Below the pieces are notes generated by a model, which was not told where the DNA came from, did no database searches, and was given only the letters and a program-made list of their open reading frames with translations. Of a DNA stretch of 24,497 bases, positions 10,458 through 19,602 are shown piece after piece. The translations under genes and the position numbers were made by a program. The DNA is from Larix sibirica (taxonomy: Eukaryota; Streptophyta; Pinopsida; Pinales; Pinaceae). Within the stretch, counting starts at the first letter, position 1, and every line of letters starts with the position of its first letter. The stretch spans positions 18,184 through 42,680 of the forward strand of contig NWUY0300109756.1 of NCBI GenBank assembly GCA_004151065.3, read 5' to 3'.

Positions 10458-11186
10458 GAATCAATAGATTTTCTTGTTGTTTGTTGGTTTTTCTTTTTTG
10501 AGAATAAACATTAGAATAAAAACTTTTGTAACTTGTTTTAATTGTCACATAAACAAACAGATATTCATATACATGTGGAGAATGGTGGGCATAACTTCTA
10601 ACATTACAGAAAAAGACATATGTGTGGGTGTATGGATGGCAATGAGCAAAGATACTGTTTAAAGTAATTCTTTATCCCATATAAAGAAAATGTATCGAGC
10701 AAACAGAGAATTCAGTAGTTGATAAACAATGATAATTGCAAAGAAAATGCAAATCATAAATATTAACTTCAAGTCACGTATATAATGAATATTTCAGAAC
10801 ATATGAATCTGAAATATAACATTCATCACAGCGTTTGGACCAGACATCAGATAGAAAATTGTCCCAATAGGATTTGCATTATAATTTATCAACTATAGAA
10901 AAGTGAAAGAGGTGCAAATACAATAGAAAGAAGTATTGACTGTATATATATATCAAAAGCTCTAAATTCCCATACTCATCATAACATAAACTTGCAATGT
11001 TCATAGACAATTCTTTATTAGACAAAATCCTTCAAAAGTTAAACTTCTTGCAAAAAGAGTCAGCCTTCTATAAGTGGTCATTTATCCTATTTATATCCTT
11101 CTAGGCATTACATAATAAAATTTAGTTATAAAACACATTTACTTTGTTGTTAAAAAAATGGTTTTAACTGAAACTCTTTTTTAAAA
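10458..11186. other. No gene; 3' flank of the minus-strand pseudogene
   Basis: AT-rich sequence lies between the end of LINE B and the end of the minus-strand reading frame. A pyrimidine run (TTTTTCTTTTTTG at about 10488-10500) close to the LINE junction would be an A-rich run on the minus strand. A minus-strand AATAAA equivalent (TTTATT) lies near 11013. Either could belong to a 3' end of the minus-strand gene, but nothing proves it. Short open frames at 10474-10662 look non-coding. Confidence 0.5.
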
Positions 11187-14100
11187 CTAAGGATGTCGTT
11201 GATGTTGACCGGTCCTCGGCCTAACTTGATGTGATATCCTCTGTCCATGATGTTGACCACGTGATTGAGGTGGTTTTTTTTCGTGCTCAGGTCATGGTAT
11301 ATAGAATACTTGTTGCGCAGGAACCTGACAAGTCTATTGAAGTGGAATTTGAAGAGCATGTTGTTCTAGCACATGGTGATGTTGAGGAGGCGGGAGTCAT
11401 GAAGAAGCACCTATTGTTCCTTATGGAAGGTGTGTCTGTCCCTACTATTGAATATCAAATTTAGTGTAAATGGATATTTTATTCCAATCCTTCCCCATCA
11501 GATATTATAAATCTCTCATTTCTCTTGCGCACATATCCAGATCAGTAAAGTGTGCATATGAAGGTGGAAGTAGATTCTTAAACAATACTTGTAACTTGGA
11601 GAGTAAATCCAGGTCATTTTTCAATTTTTGAAGGACTGTTTGACCTTTAATACTACTGGTGACAACATAAAAAATGTGATAATCATTGCGTCACTCAACC
11701 AACAAAGTATTATAGTGTTGTTGTGGATAAAGGTGTCCATTCCCATCCCACGGAGATGGAAGACCCTGATCTATAGATTCATCAAAAATCTTCTTGAAAT
11801 AATTAGCATCTTTATCCAATTTCAGAGCTTTTACATGAACCATTTGAGCTAATTTATTCTTAGAAATTAATTTGGAGGCCTCAATGATTATCATGGCTCT
11901 ATCCCGAACTTCCAATTCTTCCCATTCGGGTCTTGTTTTGGAGTTCAGAATATCAATTACCATGTCTATAGTCTCGGGTTTGTCATCTAAGTGGTAAGTG
12001 GTATCCTTTGAATCTCTTATCGATGTAGAATCCAATTCCCATCCATCTTGTGCTATTGAAAATTGGTTCCAATGGCGAGTCGTGACCACAACAATTTGGT
12101 CCCATGCCAAGTGTTTTGCTCCTACAAGAGGAGATCTCCATGAATGTTTCTTATTCAGTTGTCCGAATTCCTTCCGAAGCTGGTCTCGGGTACCTTGTAT
12201 ATTTGAGATTAATGCATCTATGATTTGTACCACATTTTTCATATTTTAAACCTCTTCTCGATGTTTCCTAAGGTCTTCCTTGGTATGGTTCAATTCTGCG
12301 TCTTTGAAAGTCATATCAGCCTCTTCCTAAGAGCTTGGAACTCCTTATATTTATCTTTCAACAACCCATGAAAGGGAGCAAGGCTAAGAGGATCTTGGCC
12401 TTTCTCAATTACCTTGTTCTCTAACTCAGTAATTCTTATCAGCTTAGCTTTCTTTGCCACTTTCTCATCTTTAAGTTGTTTTTCCAATATTTTGATTATA
12501 GTCTAGATTTTATTGATATTCATGGTTGATTTCAAAACATATCTAAATAGCATATATCAAGCATTCCTATATAGCTGAACCTTGTCAAGTGGGTGAAAAT
12601 AATCCATTTTAAAGGTCACCTGAGTAGCCTGATACTGATCTGGAGTGAGCTTCTTTGCCACAATGTTTAGCTCTAGTACTGCCGTTTTGAAAGTTCCCTT
12701 ATTGAGATCCATTATTGATAATAGCCTGGACTAACTAGGGGAAGAGAGTTGAGATATAGGGAACATGTCTTTCCTTAATTTAGCACTTTCCAACCTAATG
12801 GCCAAAAACACTTGTGCTAGCCCTGATGCCGGTGAAAGAGTGCTTGATGATGATTTTGTCTGCTGCGGCCACTTGGTTGTTGAGATATTTTTTATAATAA
12901 AAGGTGGTTTCATAGTAGCCAAATTTTTCGTGGTCTCATGAGGTTGGAATACCTCATTGGCGAATTAGGGCTTGTGTCTTGGATTCTTCGCTACAAGATT
13001 TTCTTGTTGAACATCTATCATTTCCATGTCCGATATGATTTCTGGATTATCTCTCTTCAGTTTGACGTCTGCCTTAGTTGGAGTAGGGACCACTTGAGAT
13101 TCATTATGTTGTTCTAGCATGAGGATATTTTTAACCTCCTCACATGATTCCATATTCTCTATCAAATCCAACATTTCCAACATTGATGCACATACTCGGC
13201 CAACCATACATATTTCCTTTTCCCTAAAATTATGCCTCTAGGGTCGTAATTCCAACGAAAACTTTGAGTTAAGTTCAAAATTTTTAGCATCCCTTCTACA
13301 AGAACCGAAGTTGTGCGAGATATAACCACCCAACCCAACCTGTAGAGGGATCCTGAAGGTTATAAGACTATTATTTTTCCATAAATGAACTTGGTCTGAA
13401 TTGAACCTTTCACAGATGTAATCCATAGAAGCAATTATGGGAGTTAAGAAAGCTAGGAGCTGATGTGGAGGGATTTGGAATCCTTATATTCTAATTTCAG
13501 TGTGATATTTGAAAATAAACCAATCTCCATAAGTTGATTCAGGACTCAACTGTAGTAACCTCTTGTAATCAGACAAGCTTTTGGGTAAAGGGGTACCATT
13601 CAGGATTATATATACCTCAGACATGACTTAGTTTGGAAACTTAGTGTATCTTACATTAGTTGGATGATGTAACATCATATCAAGGTGAGATACATGAAAA
13701 CGTTCAACAAACTGGTAGATGATCATATATAAAAGGTAGGACTAATATCTGAAAAACTTGAGAGAGGAAAAGGATGATATCTATTCATGAATGGAATCAT
13801 CTAAAAACTTAGCGAAATCAAGGTGAACATTTGGTTCGGCTAGATTAGGAATCATTTCAAGAAGCATGCCTAAGACTATCTCACTAACTAACTAATTGCC
13901 AGTGTATTCTAGGAGTTGACAAGATAAGGCCATTGCTATTTTAGGCACTTCATAAAGAAACTCTAATGGAAATGGAGGCTAACCTTCTGGTAGGTCAGCA
14001 TTTGGAGGGAGAAGGGTCCTGAGAAAAGTAACCTTATCTTCGACTGTTATCTCTTTGTACTTAGCGCTAAGGGACTCTTCATTAAATACTCTGCATGGCA

Positions 14101-14473
14101 CATATGTGGGGATGTCCAACATCTTCGGGATAAACTCATTATTAATGGGGTAAAATGAAGTTCCATTGCGGGCGAGAACTGTATCTCTTTCTTCAGAATA
14201 TAAATCCATGCATCATCCCATGATTTCTAGAAAATGAGGCATTCTAGGAACTGCCATGAGAGGGAGGCCGGAATCCCAAAAATGAATCTTATCCCCTCCT
14301 GCTTCAAATATTTATTTCGCCTCATGAGCTACTTGATGCATATTAAATATTGATATAACAGTATCAAAAAATTCAGAGAAAGCATCAGCTAATTTGTCTT
14401 TCAAGACTATAGAGGTTTCCTCAGGATCTAGTAAAGGTGAGGATGGTACATCAATTGAGGAAGGAGGGTACAT
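11187..14473 (-). pseudogene. Large broken gene, unrecognised protein (~1,095 codons)
   Basis: Read on the minus strand from the ATG at 14473, one frame gives coherent protein for 2.1 kb, interrupted by stops at 14312, 14213, 13979, 13892, 13781, 13742, 13628, 13484, 13238, 12965, 12731, 12557 and 12503. Near 12311-12327 the frame changes once. The second frame then runs to a final stop at 11187, with stops at 12246, 11691, 11505, 11445, 11442, 11421, 11397, 11334 and 11292. The N-terminal part has aromatic-rich blocks (HFWDSGLPLM, FYPINNEFIPKMLDIPTYV). The middle has a Lys/Glu-rich helical, probably coiled-coil, segment at about 12500-12330. The C-terminal tail is Pro/Gln/His/Arg-rich. I see no polymerase, protease, integrase or transposase motif. 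The first third loosely recalls plant Gag-like or 'putative plant transposon protein' domains, which is only an impression. A TATA-like box lies upstream. Confidence 0.65.
11691..12242 (-). pseudogene. Longest open segment of the broken minus-strand gene
   Basis: Here 183 codons are open without a stop, the best preserved part of the larger pseudogene. It starts at an internal Met (MKNVVQIIDALISN) two codons after a TAA at 12246, in a helical region. It continues through HSWRSPLVGAKHLAWDQIVV and an acidic block (KPETIDMVIDILNSK), then Lys-rich helices (ASKLISKNKLAQMVHVKALK). It ends at a TGA at 11691, after which the same frame goes on making sense (KGQTVLQKLKNDLDLLSKLQ). It is therefore unlikely to be an independent small gene. 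No known family is recognised. Confidence 0.55.
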
Positions 14474-14590
14474 GGTGAATAAGAGCTATTAAAAACCTTC
14501 TTTTTACTAAGAAGTAAGAAAAACAGGGTGAGGTTGGCTCTGCGCTTCTCTTGACATTCAAATTTAAAAATGAATTGAGGGTGGTGAGGA

Positions 14591-14599
14591 TTATATAAA
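14591..14599 (-). promoter_or_regulatory. Candidate TATA box of the minus-strand gene
   Basis: On the minus strand the sequence reads TTTATATAA, starting about 120 bases before the ATG at 14473. That spacing would leave a 5' leader of about 85-90 bases if transcription starts some 30 bases downstream. The leader is pyrimidine-rich near the ATG and holds no upstream ATG that I noticed in the last 60 bases. The position fits a genuine promoter of the decayed gene. Confidence 0.45.
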
Positions 14600-15453
14600 G
14601 GATTACTTGCAATAAATGAAAAGGCTAGTTGGCGCTAGGTGATACGCGAAGATGATATGGAAGTAGGTTAGAATTTAATTCTTGAGTTGTTGGTAAGTGG
14701 GGACACATGGTCCACTATGATCGGTCCAGAATAGAATAGGGGCAGACTTCATGTGGCACAAAGTGGTTTATGGTTTCAGGATGAGTGATGAGCGGTTTGG
14801 ATCATACCACTTTTATGATCCTACAAGAATGTTGGAAGGACACGTGGATATGGTGGTTTTCTCTCGGGATCAAGGGGGTTAAGATAAGGAGGGAGCACAT
14901 CAAGGAACCTTAAATCCTCATCAATGTTGATTTACTCAATTGCAATATCTTGATGTAAGGCTATCATCATGCATCTTTCATGTGGCCCACTTCAATAATT
15001 GTTGCCACATCTCACGCTTTGATTTGACTATTGATACTCAGGAAATTGATCTGTCATTCTAATGGGCCCCACAATCGTGGATTTCCACTTGGGTAGTCTT
15101 AAAGCTTCAAGGTCACATATGGGAAGTATTGTGAACACTGCTTTTGCTACCCTAAACGTTTATGCGACTTCCATGCGTCATTAGTGGTATTATCTCAGGA
15201 TCGTGCTTCCATAAATAAACACCGTGCATGTTGTCAAGCCTAAACTCAGTTGAACTGTCAATTAAACTCCCTCTTTATCTTGGCTGTTGAAATCCGTGTT
15301 TTTAGAATTTATCAAGATGAAGTCTTTCTTTGTGTATTAGATGGCTCCTTACACTCGCTTGTAAACTATATGTCTTCTTCAAATAACTTGTCATGAATCG
15401 CCAGTCGCATTACAAGTGAATGTGAACTTTTGGGATGAAAATGTTACCAACAC
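14600..15453. other. Upstream region of the minus-strand gene; no gene seen
   Basis: About 850 bases without open reading frames of note. The base composition is somewhat less AT-rich than the neighbouring flanks. It probably contains the distal promoter of the minus-strand pseudogene and the left boundary of LINE C, but I could place neither an LTR nor a terminal inverted repeat. CACGTG-like or other core motifs were not convincing. Confidence 0.5.
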
Positions 15454-15539
15454 TGGGATCATGATCCCTTTGGTGTATACTCACCCAAGCTGGGCTACTT
15501 TTAGCTGGATGTTGAATTTTTTCATAGAGAGTTGTCCTA

Positions 15540-15768
15540 GTGGTGGAAAAAGTTATGGAAGTTCAAGTGCCCAACAAAATATCATCTCTTAATGTGGTGT
15601 TTTTTGGAGAACAAAGTGCCTTCCTGGGATAATATCCAAAAACATAGGCTAGAAGGGCTTGGATGGTGCTCCCTATGCAAAGCTGACAAGGAAACTGTTG
15701 CCCACTTTTTTTTGCTCTGTCCTTTTACTAAGGTGGTATGACAGAAGGCCTCAAACGATATAGACTAG
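15540..15768 (+). pseudogene. LINE C zf-RVT zinc-binding segment
   Basis: The translation gives KKLWKFKCPTKYHLLMWC, then WDNIQKHRLEGLGWC, with zinc ligands in CSLC and HFFLLC. This is the same Cys-x2-Cys plus His-x4-Cys pattern as in LINE A. A TGA near 15738 stands where relatives have Trp (a TGG to TGA change), and the frame continues beyond it into the tether. A TAG near 15765 also interrupts. All four ligands survive. Confidence 0.75.
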
Positions 15769-16476
15769 GTGTGTATTTGGCAAGGAGGATTAGTGGAAAT
15801 CGATCTTCAAATTTGGATTTCAAATCCTAGTAATCGGTCATACAATGCCCTCCCACTCATTTTAGGATGGGGAATCTGGATTGCTAGAAACAATTCTATA
15901 TTCAAGGATAAACCTTATTGCCCGGAAGTGATTTCCTCATATGGTTTCATAATTCTCTCCTACTACCTTCAGGTAAAAGGGGTGCCCGTATTCCGTAACA
16001 TACTAAGAGGAGACAATTGATAAATCGATGCCATGGGATTTTTTTTATGGAGCCTCATAGAGATATCAATCTCTCCATGGAGGTGGGGCAGTTCTCTATC
16101 TCTCCAATTCTCATTTTTTAATATCTTGTCGGGCTTCGTGGAAGGCTCAAACAATTATGCTGAGCTTCGTTCCTTAAAAATTATATCCTCCTTCCCCTTG
16201 GAAAAAGGATGTCAGAACCAACAAATTTTTAGGGATTCAATATTGGTTATAAATTGGATAAAAGGAACTCAAAGATGCATCAACTCTTGGTTGGTCCCTC
16301 TCTTGGATGAGATTCTCCTTATTAAAACAAATTTTGACTCCTTCTCTGTTGTTCACATCTATATGGAGTGCAACCGGGAGGCTGATTCCCTCTCCAAAGA
16401 AGGCCTTCATCTAGCAAAAGGACAGTTCTTTATCTCCGAATCCAATAGGGGTCAACACTTCGAATATTATTATTGA
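15769..16476 (+). pseudogene. LINE C tether and RNase H domain, catalytic Asp lost
   Basis: The tether is open from 15769 to 16020. RNase H follows: the first catalytic motif reads FFYGAS at 16040-16054, so the Asp of the usual F-D-G-A-S is Tyr (TAT, 16046-16048). A frame change near 16130 leads into GSNNYAELRSL (catalytic Glu kept), IFRDSILVINWIKGTQRC (second Asp kept) and HIYMECNREADSLSKEG (last Asp kept). The end (FISESNRG, then the stop at 16474-16476) matches the usual C-terminus of plant LINE ORF2. The open frame from 16033 covers most of the domain, but with the first Asp gone and the frame broken it cannot work. Confidence 0.75.
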
Positions 16477-17040
16477 CCCTTCCACAAAGGACTCACACCC
16501 TTTGAAGTAGGACCCAATGCATGAACATCCTTTTTGGTGAATACACTTTTCAGTAGAACCACTACAGTTTCCACATATATATTATCATAGTCTCATTGTT
16601 GAGACAACGTTTGTATCCCTGGGACTGGTTGATGGACAATGATCTTTTATGATCAATCAATATTTTGTTATGCTTTTTATGATGGTATATAGCTGAAAGG
16701 ATATATATCTTTTTAATCTTTTTGAGCTCTCGATATTCTCTAAATATATGCTTTTGCATATATCTGCAAAATGTAATTTTTTACTCCTTAATGAGATAAT
16801 AAAATTATGATTTTTTATGCAGAAAAACATAGAGAATGAAGATTTTGATAGTTCATCATAATAGTATTGAATCTTTTGGAATATGAACTATGTTACAGTT
16901 TTGAAACATTCCATACAACTCACTACCAATAATAATTAATAAATTCAATTCAATTAAATAATCAATAATAATTAAATATTTAATCAAATAATAAGATCAT
17001 TTATAATCAATTACATTGCAATTTTTATGCTAAAACAAAG
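16477..17040. other. No gene; AT-rich DNA right of LINE C
   Basis: Very AT-rich sequence with ATAATTAAT-type runs at about 16930-17000. It may include the 3' UTR of LINE C in its first 100-200 bases. I see no coding gene or RNA gene. Confidence 0.55.
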
Positions 17041-17047
17041 TAACCGT

Positions 17048-17691
17048 GATGCTAATACAACAAAAATTTGACACAATTTTGTTGAACACGATGCATTTGT
17101 GACATGCTATGATGCAATTTTGGCACATTTGACATGCTAATTTGATGCAAAATGACTATAATATGATGCAATAACAATGCAAATAGATAAACACGTCACA
17201 CAATTAACGTTAAAATGACACATAAATGAAGTAATATGATGCTCCGAAGAAACAAAGCCGATACAAAAGTTATGTATTTTGATGCTACTACAATGCTAAT
17301 AGACTAAACCATGTCTACAATATGACACTAATAAGACTCATAATGTCACTAATGTGACTCATAACGATTATAAATCGATGAAAAAAACACGTTTTTGATG
17401 TAAACTAGATGCAAAATGAATCTACAAAGTTATTTACGAAGAAAAAGTGATGGAACTCCAATGCAAGCCACTTTGTGCATTTAATTTTTGTTGCTAAGAA
17501 GATGCCTCAAGGAACATGTATAAAAAATGATGTAAAATGGGACACCATGATGTAATCTTGATGCAAATACAACGTCCATGTGTGGACCATGTTTTGCATT
17601 GTAGAAACTTTTTTTTTTTCTTAAAAAAACACTATGATGAGACAATAAACGTGACATTACAAACCTATGTTGTAGTAGTGGTCCATGATGC
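17048..17691. repeat. Region rich in a strand-biased GATGC motif
   Basis: The pentamer GATGC occurs at 17048, 17090, 17111, 17144, 17165, 17238, 17281, 17408, 17501, 17560 and 17687. Most copies are within GATGCA or GATGCT and often preceded by T or A. GATGT variants lie at about 17530 and 17549, and ACATGC at 17102 and 17132. I saw no copy of the reverse complement GCATC in the same interval. Spacing is irregular (about 20-130 bases), so this looks like a strongly decayed tandem repeat or a compositionally biased relic. Confidence 0.5.
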
Positions 17692-18414
17692 ATTATGACA
17701 AGTTCCCAATGGAAACAAGGAAGGCTAGATGATCTAAAGGAACATGTTCAAACACCAAGCCCAAATCAAAAGAGGGCTTCTCATATTATATATCAATACC
17801 ACTTACCCCAAACAAAGGCTTATGGATAAATTGTTGTGATGTACAAGGATGTCCTTGGACAATCATCCTTTTCCAACATGAATGATGAGGACGCTTAGGA
17901 ATCAACTATGAACTATTGTATTACCAGGTGTCAACTACACAATGTAGCATCCTAAATAAATGTGTTCCATTGTTAATATGTGATTCAATGGTTGGTGGAG
18001 AGAACTAACATAAAGAAAAATCGAATAATTTCAAGAGAACACTATATTGCTCCCTGCACAACCAATGATTTGGAGGTATATACTAAATGTTCTATGTTTT
18101 TTACATTTTATAGTTTTCCATCACCAAAATCCGTTGAAGCAATCTTTGCTGAAAATTACAATTTTAGATTAATGAAATCATTATTTTTAATGTAGAAATG
18201 GATTCAACATCCTTGAATATCCCTATTGCAATCAGATTGTGCAATGTTAACATCCAATACATGCAATTCCATAGTCCAAAATATTTCTTATCTAATTTAA
18301 TTCCATGGTTGAAAATTATTCTTGTCTAATTTTAGGTCAAAATGTCGATTTCCCCATCCTTATGAAACATGTTGGAGAATGAATTAACAAATTGTGCATT
18401 AAGAAAGATATCTC
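17692..18414. other. No gene seen
   Basis: About 700 bases of AT-rich sequence with no supported gene. A 71-codon open frame at 17980-18195 has no motif and no homologue that I recognise. The segment leads into the minisatellite. Confidence 0.55.
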
Positions 18415-18879
18415 TAAACCCCAAGCTTGTAGAAAGTATCCATAATGAGTAGCAATTGGTCTAACCCCAACCTAATAGAAAGTATCCATAATGAGATCCA
18501 TAATGAGTAGCAATTGAACTTGAACATAAACCCCCAAGTATCCAAGCTAGTAGAAAGTATCCATAATGAATAGCAATTGGACTTGAACATAAACCCCAAG
18601 CTAGTAGACATTATCCATAATGAGTAATAATTGGTCTAAACCTCACGTTAGTAGAAAATATCTATAATGAGTAGCAATTGGTCTAAACCCCAAGCTAGTA
18701 GAAGGTATCCTTAATGAGTAGCAATTGGTAGAAAGTATTTGTAATAAGTAGCAATTGGTCTAAACCCCAAGCTAGTAGAAAGTATCCATAATGAATAGCA
18801 ATTGGACTTGAACATAAAACTTCTCAAAGTTGCAATAAATTGGACTTGAACATAAGACCTCTCAAAGTTGCAATAATCC
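18415..18879. repeat. 47-base minisatellite with two unit types
   Basis: About eight direct units start at 18415, 18462, 18527, 18590, 18637, 18684, 18729 and 18761. The core unit is TAAACCCCAAGCTAGTAG then AAAGTATCCATAATGAGTAG then CAATTGGTC. Units 1, 4 and 5 are exactly 47 bases. Units 2, 3 and 8 (65, 63 and 54 bases) end instead in GGACTTGAACA, and units 2 and 3 have small internal duplications. Unit 7 lacks the first third. From 18815 the array passes into two copies of a 38-base derivative (CTCAAAGTTGCAATAA core) that begin from the GGACTTGAACA end. It lies about 500 bases upstream of the PPR gene promoter motif. Confidence 0.85.
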
Positions 18880-18906
18880 AAAGGAAGGTGGTTGGACCTA
18901 CTACCT

Positions 18907-19104
18907 AAGCACTTAAACCTTTCACAACTACTTCTTTACATTTACTTAATTATTTGAACGAAGATACCAAAACCTATCATAACTCATTTGCCAAACTGGA
19001 ACTGAGAAGCACTTAAACCTTTGACAACTACTTCTTTACATTTACTTAATTATTTGAAAAAATAATTTAATCTATGATAACTCATTTGTCAAACTGGAAG
19101 TGAG
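18907..19104. repeat. 100-base tandem duplication
   Basis: Copy 1 (18907-19006, 100 bases) and copy 2 (19007-19104, 98 bases) are immediately adjacent direct repeats. Both start AAGCACTTAAACCTTT, share CACAACTACTTC-type sequence and TTTACATTTACTTAATTATT, and end CAAACTGGAACTGAG or CAAACTGGAAGTGAG. Differences are a handful of substitutions and a small indel after TATTTGAA. The second copy ends about 120 bases before the candidate promoter motif of the PPR gene. Confidence 0.85.
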
Positions 19105-19224
19105 GAAAACCACGCCAACTAAAATTACCAGCTGGTGATCCGTAAGGGGTCAGACTTGCCATTATTTTTGGAATATGTATATTATTTTCTTCAATAAAAC
19201 CTGTGGGTTTATGCTCTGCTATGC

Positions 19225-19230
19225 TGGGCC
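19225..19230 (+). promoter_or_regulatory. Candidate site II (TGGGCC) promoter element
   Basis: TGGGCC matches the site II consensus TGGGC(C/T), which binds TCP transcription factors and is common in promoters of plant genes for organelle and ribosome biogenesis. It lies 378 bases upstream of the PPR start codon and about 170 bases before the candidate 5' splice site. That is a plausible place in a proximal promoter. A single hexamer is weak evidence on its own. Confidence 0.35.
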
Positions 19231-19396
19231 GAGATATGAATTTAGGGTGCGAGGAATAAAATCTATGACATGATTCCGTGATTTTCAGTCATAAACCCAC
19301 CCTACATCCTACATGGATTACCGTGGAGCTCTCTCCAGCTATTTGCATTTACAGTGGCAATACGTTACACGGACGATATCTTTCTGTTTATTGCAG

Positions 19397-19585
19397 GTAA
19401 GCATCTCCATTTTTCACTGTCGCAATGTAAATATTTGAAGTTCAAATTCAATGAACCCAAATCCAAATCCTAGCCTTGCATTGCATTTTGTGTTACAGAT
19501 ACCCTCTCAACCAAGGTCCAACACTAATTTTGTGTATTACTGGAATAGAAAGCAACGCAAACCAAAACCATTACCATTTCTGCAG
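19397..19585 (+). other. Candidate 5' UTR intron of the PPR gene (189 bases)
   Basis: A strong plant 5' splice site, TTGCAG|GTAAGC, falls at 19391-19402. A good 3' splice site, TTACCATTTCTGCAG|GG, ends at 19585, only 17 bases before the ATG at 19603. The interval is 189 bases, a typical plant intron length. If it is removed, the 95-codon upstream open frame beginning at 19451 (out of frame with, and overlapping, the main start) disappears from the mRNA. No RNA evidence is available. Confidence 0.5.
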
Positions 19586-19602
19586 GGTTCAATAAATAAA
19601 AA

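Larger units (their letters stand above)
15454..16476 (+). mobile_element. LINE C: zf-RVT and RNase H end of a LINE
   Basis: A plus-strand LINE relic that begins abruptly in the block before the zinc-binding domain (DHDPFGVYSPKLGY from 15457). It then has zf-RVT (about 15540-15745), a tether (IWISNPSN to GWGIWIARNNSIFKDK, 15800-15915) and RNase H (16034-16476). The RT and everything upstream are absent here. LINE B, 5 kb to the left, stops at nearly the same protein position, so the two may be halves of one element or two separate truncated copies. The RNase H resembles that of LINE A only at motif level. Its 3' UTR and tail could not be delimited beyond 16476. Confidence 0.8.

Noticed and set aside
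11231-11464. 77-codon plus-strand open frame with acidic protein
   Set aside because: Antisense to the Pro/Gln/His-rich tail of the minus-strand pseudogene, which explains its Glu/Val/Asp-rich composition.
11998-12249. 83-codon plus-strand open frame
   Set aside because: Antisense shadow of the best preserved part of the minus-strand pseudogene.
10458-15453. LTR retrotransposon carrying the minus-strand gene
   Set aside because: I could not find matching long terminal repeats, primer-binding site, polypurine tract, protease, RT or integrase motifs in the interval.
17481-17693. 70-codon minus-strand open frame in the GATGC region
   Set aside because: His/Leu/Ser-rich translation follows from the repeated motif and shows no protein signature.
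18414-18611. 65-codon minus-strand open frame with internally repeated sequence
   Set aside because: Its repeats are the minisatellite units read in reverse; no reason to think it is expressed.
18415-18879. Possible CRISPR-like array of direct repeats
   Set aside because: Units are contiguous and variable in length, without conserved repeat and unique spacer structure, and the context is a plant nuclear genome.
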